In this document: in pieces, positions 7,567-12,785 of the stretch | Layout of the letters: the number at the start of each line of letters is the position of its first letter | Position numbering within the stretch: position 1 is the first letter of the stretch | DNA from: an uncultured Lachnospiraceae bacterium | Lineage (GTDB): Bacteria > Bacillota > Clostridia > Lachnospirales > Lachnospiraceae | Reading direction: 5' to 3' | Assembly: GCA_910585825.1 (NCBI GenBank) | Contig: CAJUEY010000057.1 | Coordinates: 1-12,785 of the forward strand | DNA length: 12,785 bases | Program-made: the position numbers and the translations under genes | The notes under the pieces: generated by a model | Told to the model about the DNA's origin: nothing | Seen by the model: only the letters and a program-made list of their open reading frames with translations | Database searches by the model: none

Positions 7567-8703
7567 ATGAAGGATAAAAAAACGGTGAATATCATACCTC
7601 AAATGCTGCAGATGATTTCAAAAGAAAGCCTTACTCTTTTAGATTTAGGCGGCGGAACGGAAGAGACGAGTAAACGTCTAATGAAGGCGGTGACAGAATA
7701 TTGGGGTGTAGACTATGTAAACAGTGGAAATGCTGCAATTATAGAAGAGTATAACCAGGGTGATTTTCCGTCTGTACAGGCAGATACCGTGTTTTGCACA
7801 AACTGTCTGGAGTATATCAAAGATGTGGATTCTTTTTTGAAAAAGATGTGTGAGAGCAGTAAGAGAGAAATTCTGCTGTCGTATTGCACGTTAGAGGATG
7901 AAAGCAGTCTTTCAGTAAGAAAAGACTGTGGTTTTCAGAATCATATGACAAGAGATGATCTGATGAAAAAATTTCGGATACATGGGTTTTCTCTGGAGTT
8001 GACAGAAAAGACAGATGAAACGGTTTCTGTTTTTAAAATGATAAATGCCAGACAAAACAGGATTCGTACTGTCAGATGGAAAAGTCTCACCTATCTGGAA
8101 GAGCATGCATTGAGAGATTTGATGGAGGCGGCTGCCGCGACAGATGAGCTGGACGGCTGCATAATTGAGACAGGATGCGCGTTGGGAGGTTCCGGCATAT
8201 GCATTGCCCATGAGAAGAGAAAAGATAAGCCGTTGTTCATTTATGATGTATTCGGCATGATACCTGCACCGGGGGAAAAAGACGGGGAGGATGTCTTAGA
8301 GAGATATCAGGAAATCAGGCAGGGGAAATCATTTGGCATCGGCGGCGATTTGTATTATGGTTATCAGGATAATCTGTTAGAGAAAGTGAAAAACAGCTTT
8401 TGTTCTGTTCTTGGACTAGAAGATCTCAGAGACGCAAATATTGAATTTATCAAAGGCTTATTTGAAGATACGCTGATCTGCAGGCAGCCGGTGGCCATGG
8501 CCCATATTGATTGTGACTGGTATGATTCCGTTATGGTTTGTCTGGAGCGGATTGCGCCGATGTTGGTATCGGGCGGTATTTTGGTAATTGATGATTATGA
8601 CCATTGGTCCGGCTGCAAAAGAGCGGTGGATGCATATTTTCAGGATAAAAAAGAACAGTTTTTATTTGAAAAAAAGAGCAGGCTGCATATTATAAAAAAA
8701 TAA
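7567..8703 (+). CDS. Fused protein: class I methyltransferase-like half plus TylF/MycF-like half
   Basis: A 378-residue protein; GAAGGGAT ends about 9 nt before the ATG. The N-terminal half (about 1-160) looks like a class I SAM-dependent methyltransferase: motif I LLDLGGG (24-30), GVDY (47-50), then a string like motif IV, DTVFCTNCLEYIKDVDSFL. The C-terminal half (about 165-378) resembles the macrocin O-methyltransferase family: TYLEEHAL (175-182), IETGCALGGSG (200-210), HIDCDWYDS (313-321) and IDDYDHW (341-347). Asp315, Asp342 and Asp343 sit where that family binds its divalent metal. Members act on sugar or polyketide hydroxyls, but many bacterial homologs belong to glycan clusters. No glycosyltransferase or biosynthetic gene is adjacent, so the substrate is unknown. 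The gene stands alone and ends 14 bases from the convergent spmB with no terminator between them. Confidence 0.78.
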   Translation: MKDKKTVNIIPQMLQMISKESLTLLDLGGGTEETSKRLMKAVTEYWGVDYVNSGNAAIIEEYNQGDFPSVQADTVFCTNCLEYIKDVDSFLKKMCESSKREILLSYCTLEDESSLSVRKDCGFQNHMTRDDLMKKFRIHGFSLELTEKTDETVSVFKMINARQNRIRTVRWKSLTYLEEHALRDLMEAAAATDELDGCIIETGCALGGSGICIAHEKRKDKPLFIYDVFGMIPAPGEKDGEDVLERYQEIRQGKSFGIGGDLYYGYQDNLLEKVKNSFCSVLGLEDLRDANIEFIKGLFEDTLICRQPVAMAHIDCDWYDSVMVCLERIAPMLVSGGILVIDDYDHWSGCKRAVDAYFQDKKEQFLFEKKSRLHIIKK

Positions 8704-8717
8704 CAGATTCAATTTGC

Positions 8718-9245
8718 CTACGCGATCAGCGAGGCGAGGAAAATACTGGCGGCCATGCCGCTTAATGTGGCGAACAATGCGCCGGGAAGGGTAAAACGCG
8801 TTTTTTTTACATGAACATGCATAAAATAGATACTCATCGTATAGAATATGGTTTCCGTGCAGCTCATCATGATAGATGCCGAAAGACCGATAAAGGAATC
8901 TGTGCCATACGTTTTAAACAGATCCAGAAGAAGTCCCGTTGCCGCAGAGGAAGAGAACATTTTTACAATAGCGGTGGGAATCAGTTCTGTGGGAAAATGA
9001 AGAGGACCTGTCAGTTTTTTTAAAATTTCGGAAAGAAAATCGAAAAATCCGGAGGCACGCAGAATACCCACGGCAGTCATCAGTCCGACCAGAGTAGGAA
9101 GTATGTCGATGACTGTAAAAAAACCATCTTTTGCGCCTTTTAGAAAATCCTGATAGACATTCTGGCGATTTAAAAGCCCGTAAGCAACAATCAGAAAAAC
9201 GATAAGCGGAATGATGGATTCGGATAAAAATAATAAGAACTGCAT
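8718..9245 (-). CDS. spmB: Spore maturation protein B
   Basis: A 175-residue membrane protein. The longer frame starts at 9299, but neither that ATG nor the one at residue 11 has a ribosome binding site. The ATG at 9245 has GGAG (minus strand, 9253-9256) 7 nt upstream, and the resulting length fits SpmB (about 178 residues in Bacillus subtilis). Family features are visible: a hydrophobic start IIPLIVFLIVAYG, GAKDG (37-41), LPTLVGLMTAVGILRASG, then TYGTDSFIG followed by a Cys-Thr-Glu-Thr segment, as in the nucleoside-recognition (Gate) domain family. SpmA and SpmB are needed for spore core dehydration. spmA normally lies directly upstream; here that position holds the divergent cysK-like gene. 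It converges on the methyltransferase gene. Confidence 0.82.
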   Translation of the reverse strand: MQFLLFLSESIIPLIVFLIVAYGLLNRQNVYQDFLKGAKDGFFTVIDILPTLVGLMTAVGILRASGFFDFLSEILKKLTGPLHFPTELIPTAIVKMFSSSAATGLLLDLFKTYGTDSFIGLSASIMMSCTETIFYTMSIYFMHVHVKKTRFTLPGALFATLSGMAASIFLASLIA

Positions 9246-9252
9246 ATATATG

Positions 9253-9256
9253 CTCC
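9253..9256 (-). promoter_or_regulatory. Ribosome binding site that fixes the spmB start
   Basis: CTCC on the plus strand reads GGAG on the minus strand, 7 nt before the ATG at 9243-9245. The two upstream in-frame ATGs are preceded only by A/T-rich sequence, so this site favours the shorter, family-length protein. Confidence 0.65.
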
Positions 9257-9327
9257 AGGGTGTTTTCATTTTAATATATGAAATAATTGGATGACTCATG
9301 AAAATAATTTAAAACAGGAGAGATAAG

Positions 9328-10257
9328 ATGATATACAATAATGTTTTGGACGCAATCGGACATACGCCGATTGTACGATTGAACCGGATGAGCCGGCCAG
9401 ACAGCGCAGAGGTTTTGGTAAAATTTGAAGGATTAAATGTAGGCGGTTCCATTAAGACAAGAACAGCCTATAATATGATACTGGCTGCGGAAAAGATGGG
9501 GCTTGTACATAAAGATACGGTTATTGTGGAACCCACCAGCGGAAATCAGGGAATCGGCCTTGCCCTTGTGGGAGCCGTGCGGGGATATAAAACAGTGATT
9601 ATTATGCCTGATTCCGTTAGTGAAGAACGCAGGCTTTTGGTGAAACATTACGGCGCTGAAGTAAAATTGATCCATGATGCCGGAAATATCGGGGAATGCA
9701 TTGAAAAATGTTTACAGACGGCATTGAAAATGGCGGAAGAGGATCCAAATGTATTCGTTCCCCAGCAGTTTGAAAATCCCAATAATATCAAGGTTCACAA
9801 GCATCATACCGCCCTTGAGATTTTAGAGCAGGTGGCAGGACCGATTCATGGGTTTTGCTCCGGAATCGGCACAGGCGGCACAATTACCGGAATCGGCGAA
9901 GTGTTGAAAGCGCAGAACCCGGATATTTTAATCTGGGCAGTGGAGCCGGAAAACGCAGCCATTTTAGCCGGCGGGACGATTGGCACCCATATGCAGATGG
10001 GAATCGGAGACGGCGTCATTCCGCAGATTTTAAATCAGAATATTTATGAGGAAATTTATATCGTAAGTGATGAAGAGGCCATTCAAACGGCGAAAGACCT
10101 TGCCCGGCTGGAGGGAATTATGTGCGGAATTTCCAGCGGTACCAATGTAGCCGCAGCTCTCAAAATGGCGGAAAAATTAGGCAGCGGCAAAACAATTGTA
10201 ACTGTTCTTCCTGATACGGCGGAGCGGTATTTTTCCACGCCGTTATTTGAGGATTAG
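9328..10257 (+). CDS. cysK: Cysteine synthase-like PLP-dependent enzyme
   Basis: A 309-residue fold-type II PLP enzyme of the cysteine synthase family, which makes cysteine from O-acetylserine and sulfide. AGGAG (9316-9320) is 7 nt before the ATG. Landmarks: IGHTPIVRL near the start, the PLP lysine Lys43 in NVGGSIKTR (37-45), TSGNQGI (70-76), the phosphate-binding loop GTGGT (181-185), and PDTAERYFST near the end. Length is normal. Two motifs depart from textbook CysK: NPxxSVKDR is NVGGSIKTR (Pro to Val, Asp to Thr after the lysine) and TSGNTG is TSGNQG. These suggest a distinct subfamily, so another beta-replacement or cysteine-desulfhydrase-type reaction is possible. No CysE or sulfur transporter is adjacent. 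The PAP2 gene follows after 61 bases on the same strand. Confidence 0.85.
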   Translation: MIYNNVLDAIGHTPIVRLNRMSRPDSAEVLVKFEGLNVGGSIKTRTAYNMILAAEKMGLVHKDTVIVEPTSGNQGIGLALVGAVRGYKTVIIMPDSVSEERRLLVKHYGAEVKLIHDAGNIGECIEKCLQTALKMAEEDPNVFVPQQFENPNNIKVHKHHTALEILEQVAGPIHGFCSGIGTGGTITGIGEVLKAQNPDILIWAVEPENAAILAGGTIGTHMQMGIGDGVIPQILNQNIYEEIYIVSDEEAIQTAKDLARLEGIMCGISSGTNVAAALKMAEKLGSGKTIVTVLPDTAERYFSTPLFED

Positions 10258-10258
10258 A

Positions 10259-10273
10259 GATACCTCTGGTATC
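10259..10273. repeat. Short perfect inverted repeat just after the cysK-like gene
   Basis: GATACC (10259-10264) and GGTATC (10268-10273) with the 3-nt loop TCT, starting 2 bases after the stop codon. No T-tract follows, so it does not look like a full terminator. It may be an mRNA processing or stability hairpin between the two genes, or chance. Confidence 0.4.
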
Positions 10274-10318
10274 CTTTATGGGTTAAAAGAATGCACAATA
10301 CAGCGGAAAGGAAATGAT

Positions 10319-10867
10319 ATGGAATTCTTAATGCAATTGGACGGAGAAGTATTACTTTGGATACAGCAGTATCTCCGCAGAGATTTTCTAAACCCGGTCA
10401 TCACCTTTATTACCAGTCTTGGGAATGCAGGCTGGTTTTGGATTTTACTGTCGGCTCTTATGATGTTTTCAAAGAAATACCGTAAAATCGGGCTTACCGG
10501 GCTGATAGCGCTGGTCATTGGATTTTTGATTACAAATCTCTGGCTAAAAAATATGGTGATGCGTATACGTCCTTATGAAGTAGTGGACGGATTGACACTG
10601 ATTGGAAGGAGAGCCCATGACTTTTCTTTTCCCTCCGGCCATTCCACGGCTTCTATGGCGGCATCTTCCGTATTTCTTGCATTGATGCCCAGAAAATATG
10701 GAATACCGGCATTTTTGCTTGGTATTTTCATCTGTTTTACAAGACTGTACATCGGCATACATTATCCGACCGATGTGCTGGCAGGTATGTTGATCGGGTT
10801 TGCAGCGGCATTTGCAGCCATTTGGATCATGAGAAAATATAACCGTCTCTGCGTCGAGGATTCATAA
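10319..10867 (+). CDS. PAP2-family membrane phosphatase
   Basis: A 182-residue membrane phosphatase. The ATG at 10319 is chosen because AAAGGA (10307-10312) lies 6 nt upstream; the frame stays open upstream only into the cysK 3' end. The three PAP2 signature blocks are complete: K-x6-RP in KNMVMRIRP, PSGH in FPSGHSTAS, and R-x5-H-x3-D in TRLYIGIHYPTD. Several hydrophobic segments surround them (for example WFWILLSALMMF and TGLIALVIGFLITNLWL). Such enzymes dephosphorylate lipid phosphates such as undecaprenyl diphosphate (BcrC type) or phosphatidylglycerol phosphate; the sequence alone does not settle which. It is probably co-transcribed with the cysK-like gene, with no obvious functional link. 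Confidence 0.9.
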   Translation: MEFLMQLDGEVLLWIQQYLRRDFLNPVITFITSLGNAGWFWILLSALMMFSKKYRKIGLTGLIALVIGFLITNLWLKNMVMRIRPYEVVDGLTLIGRRAHDFSFPSGHSTASMAASSVFLALMPRKYGIPAFLLGIFICFTRLYIGIHYPTDVLAGMLIGFAAAFAAIWIMRKYNRLCVEDS

Positions 10868-10946
10868 TGGAATGTTAATGATTCATCTCAAAGGAATGCT
10901 TTACGGAAACGACTATTTTAAAGAGTGTTTGAATATGTGCAAAAAC

Positions 10947-10992
10947 AAAACAGACATACTTTTTCTTAATGAAAGAAATATGTCTGTTTTTT
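10947..10992. terminator. Bidirectional intrinsic terminator
   Basis: AAAACAGACATA (10947-10958) pairs with TATGTCTGTTTT (10979-10990): 12 perfect pairs, with partial pairing continuing inward. A T-run follows on the plus strand (10986-10992), and the A-rich 5' flank from 10941 gives a T-run on the minus strand. It serves both the PAP2 gene (stop 10867) and the convergent S1-domain gene (stop 11030). Confidence 0.9.
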
Positions 10993-11029
10993 TACATAGA
11001 AAGCTGATAGAAAAAATAACAGAAATTTG

Positions 11030-11971
11030 TTATACATCCAGTTTTAGATTGGCAAGCAGAGAGCCAAGGTTTGTGGAGGCGGACTCATGAGAGACAAATT
11101 CTTCCACACTCTTATCGATCGCGTCTGCTTCGGTATCCGCCATTTCTTCTTCCAATACGCGCATGCTCAGACTGATTTTATTATTGTTGGTATTTAAAAT
11201 CTTTGCCTTTACATTTTGTCCTACTTTTAAAACCTCCCCGGGTTTTTTGATTCTTCTGGTACAGATTTGTGAAATATGCACCAGACCGCTTAAACCGTTG
11301 CCGATATTCACAAATGCGCCGTAAGGCATAAGGCTTTCTACCGTTCCTTCTACTACCGTGCCTGGCACCAGCATGGAAATCTTATGGTTATGCGCCTCCT
11401 CCGCTTTCTCACGCTCAATGACTTTTGCGGAAAGAACCAGTTTCTTCTGGCTCTGATCAACTGTGATTACACGCACTTCCACATCTTTACCAAGCCAGGG
11501 ATTGCAGTCTTCCACATAATCAAGGCTTAAATGGGATGCGGGAATAAACCCACGTATGCCTTCCAGATAAGCGATGACTCCGCTGGGAACAATGCCTTTG
11601 ATGCGAACCTTTAAATTTGTACCCTCTTCCAAATACTGATTTAATTTTTCCCATGCAAGTACATCGTTCGCCTCTTTTCTGGAGAGTAAAAGATTTCCTT
11701 CTCCATCATCCATACGGATAATCGTAGCTTCCAGGGTGTCTCCGATCTGAATCGATTCCATCAGGTTAAAGTCCGGATCACTGCTGATTTCCTCTGCCTT
11801 AATTATGCCAGGGGCATAATACTTAAGATCCAGTGTAACATCTTCCTCTGTAACTGCAATTACAGTACCGGTAATGATATCCCCTTCTGACAACTTACGG
11901 AAAGACGCCTCCAGTTCATCTTTATAGTCGTTCATAGATTCCGTTGCCTGTGTCATTGTTTCTTCTGCCAT
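11030..11971 (-). CDS. Three-domain S1 RNA-binding protein (ribosomal S1-like)
   Basis: A 313-residue protein with three S1 OB-fold domains. The ATG at 11971 is preferred to the GTG 9 bases upstream because AAGGAG (plus-strand 11980-11985) then sits 8 nt away. Domains: about 29-99 (GDIITGTVIAVTEEDVTLDL to LLLSRKE), about 115-184 (EGTNLKVRIKGIV to LVLSAKV), and about 203-272 (PGTVVEGTVESLMPYGAFVNI, GLSGLVHIS, KISLSMR), the last closest to consensus. The N terminus and the tail after 273 are acidic; the tail ends in LGSLLANLKLDV. Escherichia coli S1 has six domains; short forms are usual in Gram-positive bacteria and are often annotated as 30S S1 or YpfD-like. Likely role: single-stranded RNA binding in translation or RNA turnover. 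It is transcribed alone, from its own promoter to the bidirectional terminator. Confidence 0.9.
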   Translation of the reverse strand: MAEETMTQATESMNDYKDELEASFRKLSEGDIITGTVIAVTEEDVTLDLKYYAPGIIKAEEISSDPDFNLMESIQIGDTLEATIIRMDDGEGNLLLSRKEANDVLAWEKLNQYLEEGTNLKVRIKGIVPSGVIAYLEGIRGFIPASHLSLDYVEDCNPWLGKDVEVRVITVDQSQKKLVLSAKVIEREKAEEAHNHKISMLVPGTVVEGTVESLMPYGAFVNIGNGLSGLVHISQICTRRIKKPGEVLKVGQNVKAKILNTNNNKISLSMRVLEEEMADTEADAIDKSVEEFVSHESASTNLGSLLANLKLDV

Positions 11972-12005
11972 ATTACACACTCCTTTTTTATTTTACTATA
12001 GGTAT

Positions 12006-12034
12006 ATTATAGCATATTCACTGTTTTTAAGGAA
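12006..12034 (-). promoter_or_regulatory. Promoter of the S1-domain gene
   Basis: On the minus strand TATAAT (plus 12006-12011) carries an extended TGC element (plus 12012-12014). A weak -35 TTCCTT (plus 12029-12034) lies 17 nt further upstream. Distance to the ATG is about 35 bases, a short leader holding only the ribosome binding site. Confidence 0.65.
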
Positions 12035-12056
12035 CAAAATCATTTATTTTATAAAA

Positions 12057-12090
12057 ATTCCTTCCATACAGGAATGTTGTTTTTAGGAAT
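12057..12090. repeat. ATTCCT with two alternative AGGAAT partners
   Basis: ATTCCT (12057-12062) can pair with AGGAAT at 12070-12075 (7-nt loop) or with the second copy at 12085-12090. A short T-run (12080-12084) lies between the copies, so the first hairpin has a weak terminator look on the plus strand, though no gene precedes it there. It may be chance in A/T-rich DNA. Confidence 0.3.
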
Positions 12091-12151
12091 TATATGATAT
12101 GATCTGTAAATCGTTCATTCATAAAAAGATTTCAGTAGAAGCATAGATAGA

Positions 12152-12231
12152 AGATCAACGTCATATAATAAGTATTATTTACTGTTCACACCCATGGTGT
12201 TCACAGTAACAAGTATTAAAACAGATCAACG
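12152..12231. repeat. Hyphenated palindrome inside two nested pairs of direct repeats
   Basis: Core: TTACTGT (12179-12185) and ACAGTAA (12203-12209) are inverted arms; inside them ACACC (12188-12192) and GGTGT (12196-12200) form a second arm pair around CAT, separated from the first by TC on both sides. Outside the core, AAGTATTA occurs directly repeated at 12170-12177 and 12211-12218. Outside that, AGATCAACG is directly repeated at 12152-12160 and 12223-12231. TGTTCACA also occurs twice in direct orientation (12183-12190, 12198-12205). The block ends 17 bases before the -35 box of the tRNA promoter. It could be an operator array, a dispersed palindromic element or a mobile-element scar. Confidence 0.7.
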
Positions 12232-12248
12232 GAATTTAAAAGTTTGAT

Positions 12249-12277
12249 TTGACAATTTCTATAGAAACGGTTATAAT
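12249..12277 (+). promoter_or_regulatory. Perfect consensus sigma-A promoter of the initiator tRNA
   Basis: TTGACA (12249-12254), a 17-nt spacer and TATAAT (12272-12277): both hexamers and the spacing match the vegetative consensus exactly. The tRNA begins 22 bases after the -10 box, leaving a leader of roughly 15 nt to be removed by RNase P. This strength is expected for a stable RNA gene. Confidence 0.92.
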
Positions 12278-12299
12278 AGCATGCATGAAAAGTGAATAG

Positions 12300-12373
12300 C
12301 GCGGGGTGGAGCAGTCTGGAAGCTCGTCGGGCTCATAACCCGAAGGTCATAGGTTCAAATCCTGTCCCCGCAA
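12300..12373 (+). tRNA. Initiator tRNA-fMet (anticodon CAU)
   Basis: A 74-nt cloverleaf with anticodon CAT in the loop of GGGCTCATAACCC. The three consecutive G:C pairs at the base of the anticodon stem and the unpaired C1 opposite A72 (C12300 and A12372) are the two hallmarks of an initiator rather than an elongator tRNA. The acceptor strands GCGGGG (12301-12306) and CCCCGC (12366-12371) pair fully. The T arm reads ATAGG, loop TTCAAAT, CCTGT, with one G:U pair. The sequence is close to the Bacillus initiator. The 3' CCA is not encoded: the discriminator A12373 is followed by TTG, so CCA must be added by the nucleotidyltransferase. It is a single-gene unit between a consensus promoter and a terminator. 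Confidence 0.95.
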
Positions 12374-12380
12374 TTGTTTT

Positions 12381-12427
12381 AAAAATGTGGGAAACCTTAA
12401 TTCTTTACAGCGTTTTCCATATTTTTT
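12381..12427 (+). terminator. Intrinsic terminator of the tRNA gene
   Basis: AAAAATGTGGGAAAC (12381-12395) pairs with GTTTTCCATATTTTT (12412-12426): 15 pairs including two G:U, 16-nt loop, with T-run 12422-12427. It begins 8 bases after the tRNA. Confidence 0.75.
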
Positions 12428-12685
12428 GTTGTGCATAATTTATTCCGGATTGCTTTCGGAAGTTAAAAGTATGCTGTTCCGTCATGGAAATATCCATTGA
12501 ATATTATCTTCGGCAATGGGATTTTCGCATACCTGAATCATGTTCTTACGGTCAGCGCAGTAAATACACAGACCTGTGTGGACAGTATAATGGACATATT
12601 ACGAATCAATATCTAGGATAGAAAAATACTTAAAACACACTTTCATATATGCTATATTAAGCACATAAATGGAGCAACCGTCCTA
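12428..12685. other. Intergenic stretch with no convincing gene, possibly decayed coding DNA
   Basis: About 258 bases between the tRNA terminator and the putative IS end. A plus-strand frame opens at ATG 12484 and stops at 12621 (45 residues), without a ribosome binding site. The minus strand is open from 12598 to a stop at 12482 and reads like ordinary protein (for example HTGLCIYCADRK, then ENPIAEDNIQW), but has no start with a ribosome binding site. Two small inverted repeats occur: TTCCG/CGGAA at 12443-12461 and ACACAG/CTGTGT at 12566-12579. No family was recognised. The minus-strand reading may be the remnant of a gene. Confidence 0.35.
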
Positions 12686-12720
12686 GAGCGTGTTTGAAAA
12701 TTAAAAAGTATACAAAACAT

Positions 12721-12749
12721 TTGTTCACATCCTCTTTTCATGATAAAAT
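12721..12749 (+). promoter_or_regulatory. Promoter inside the putative IS end
   Basis: TTGTTC (12721-12726), a 17-nt spacer and TAAAAT (12744-12749), with TG at 12741-12742 (extended -10), 22 bases before the ATG at 12772. Confidence 0.45.
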
Positions 12750-12771
12750 AAAGAAAAAGGGGGCTGATATT

Positions 12772-12785
12772 ATGTTAAGACGCTA
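12772..12785 (+). CDS. Start of a gene, probably transposase (partial)
   Basis: Only 14 bases are in the window: ATG then codons for L, R, R and a codon beginning TA. AGGGGG (12758-12763) sits 8 nt upstream, a good ribosome binding site. MLRR followed by a likely Tyr matches the typical opening of IS5-family transposases, and the upstream sequence looks like an IS terminus. With four full codons the identity rests almost wholly on context. Confidence 0.4.

Larger units (their letters stand above)
12686..12785 (+). mobile_element. Probable left end of an IS5-type insertion sequence (cut by window edge)
   Basis: GAGCGTGTTTGAAAA (12686-12700) resembles the terminal inverted repeats of IS5-family elements, preceded by CCTA, which fits their preference for YTA-type targets. 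About 85 bases inside lies a promoter, then a ribosome binding site and an ATG opening MLRR, a common beginning of IS5-family transposases. The other end, the target duplication and nearly all of the transposase are outside the window, so this is a pattern-based call. Confidence 0.5.

Noticed and set aside
9246..9327. Search for a T-box, SAM riboswitch or paired promoters between spmB and the cysK-like gene
   Set aside because: Only 82 A/T-rich bases are present, too short for either riboswitch, and no pair of hexamers with good spacing stood out on either strand.
10872..11090. A 72-codon plus-strand frame between the PAP2 and S1-domain genes
   Set aside because: It runs through the bidirectional terminator and into the 3' end of the S1-domain gene, has no ribosome binding site, and its reading looks like translated terminator and antisense sequence.
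12179..12209. The palindrome upstream of tRNA-fMet considered as an intrinsic terminator
   Set aside because: No T-run follows on either strand and no gene ends nearby in a matching direction.

Overview
The window reads as a low-GC, A/T-biased Firmicute chromosome, most likely an anaerobic clostridium of the Lachnospiraceae type. The grounds are strong AGGAGG-type ribosome binding sites before nearly every gene, intrinsic terminators with T-tracts, extended -10 promoters, a sporulation gene (spmB), a membrane-anchored GH18 protein of the spore cortex-lytic type, and an initiator tRNA very close to the Bacillus/Clostridium form. The genus is an inference; no rRNA or other marker is present.

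Layout, left to right. (1) 52-3011: two tandem paralogous genes for secreted leucine-rich-repeat proteins with the same C-terminal beta-rich domain, probably one transcript, closed by a terminator at 3059-3108. (2) 3107-5071: a single-gene unit with its own extended -10 promoter and terminator, encoding a membrane-anchored SH3b plus GH18 protein. (3) 5103-7494: a complete polar amino acid ABC importer (lipoprotein, permease, ATPase), again with promoter and terminator. (4) 7567-8703: an unusual protein with a class I methyltransferase-like half fused to a TylF/MycF-like half; it converges on spmB (8718-9245, minus strand), which lies here without spmA. (5) 9328-10867: a cysteine synthase-like PLP enzyme with a variant active-site lysine motif, followed by a PAP2 membrane phosphatase. 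(6) A bidirectional terminator at about 10947-10992 separates this from a three-S1-domain RNA-binding protein on the minus strand (11030-11971). (7) 12036-12427: a non-coding block with a hyphenated palindrome inside two nested pairs of direct repeats, then a consensus promoter, tRNA-fMet and its own terminator. (8) 12428-12785: apparently decayed non-coding DNA running into what looks like the left end of an IS5-type insertion sequence, cut by the window edge.

Most of the window is ordinary housekeeping and surface biology in short, separately terminated units. No CRISPR array, toxin-antitoxin pair, defence island or biosynthetic cluster is visible. The items most worth a second look are the LRR pair (14 versus 12 repeats with a two-repeat super-period and an unnamed shared C-terminal domain), the fused methyltransferase, the variant CysK motifs, and the nested repeat/palindrome upstream of the initiator tRNA.
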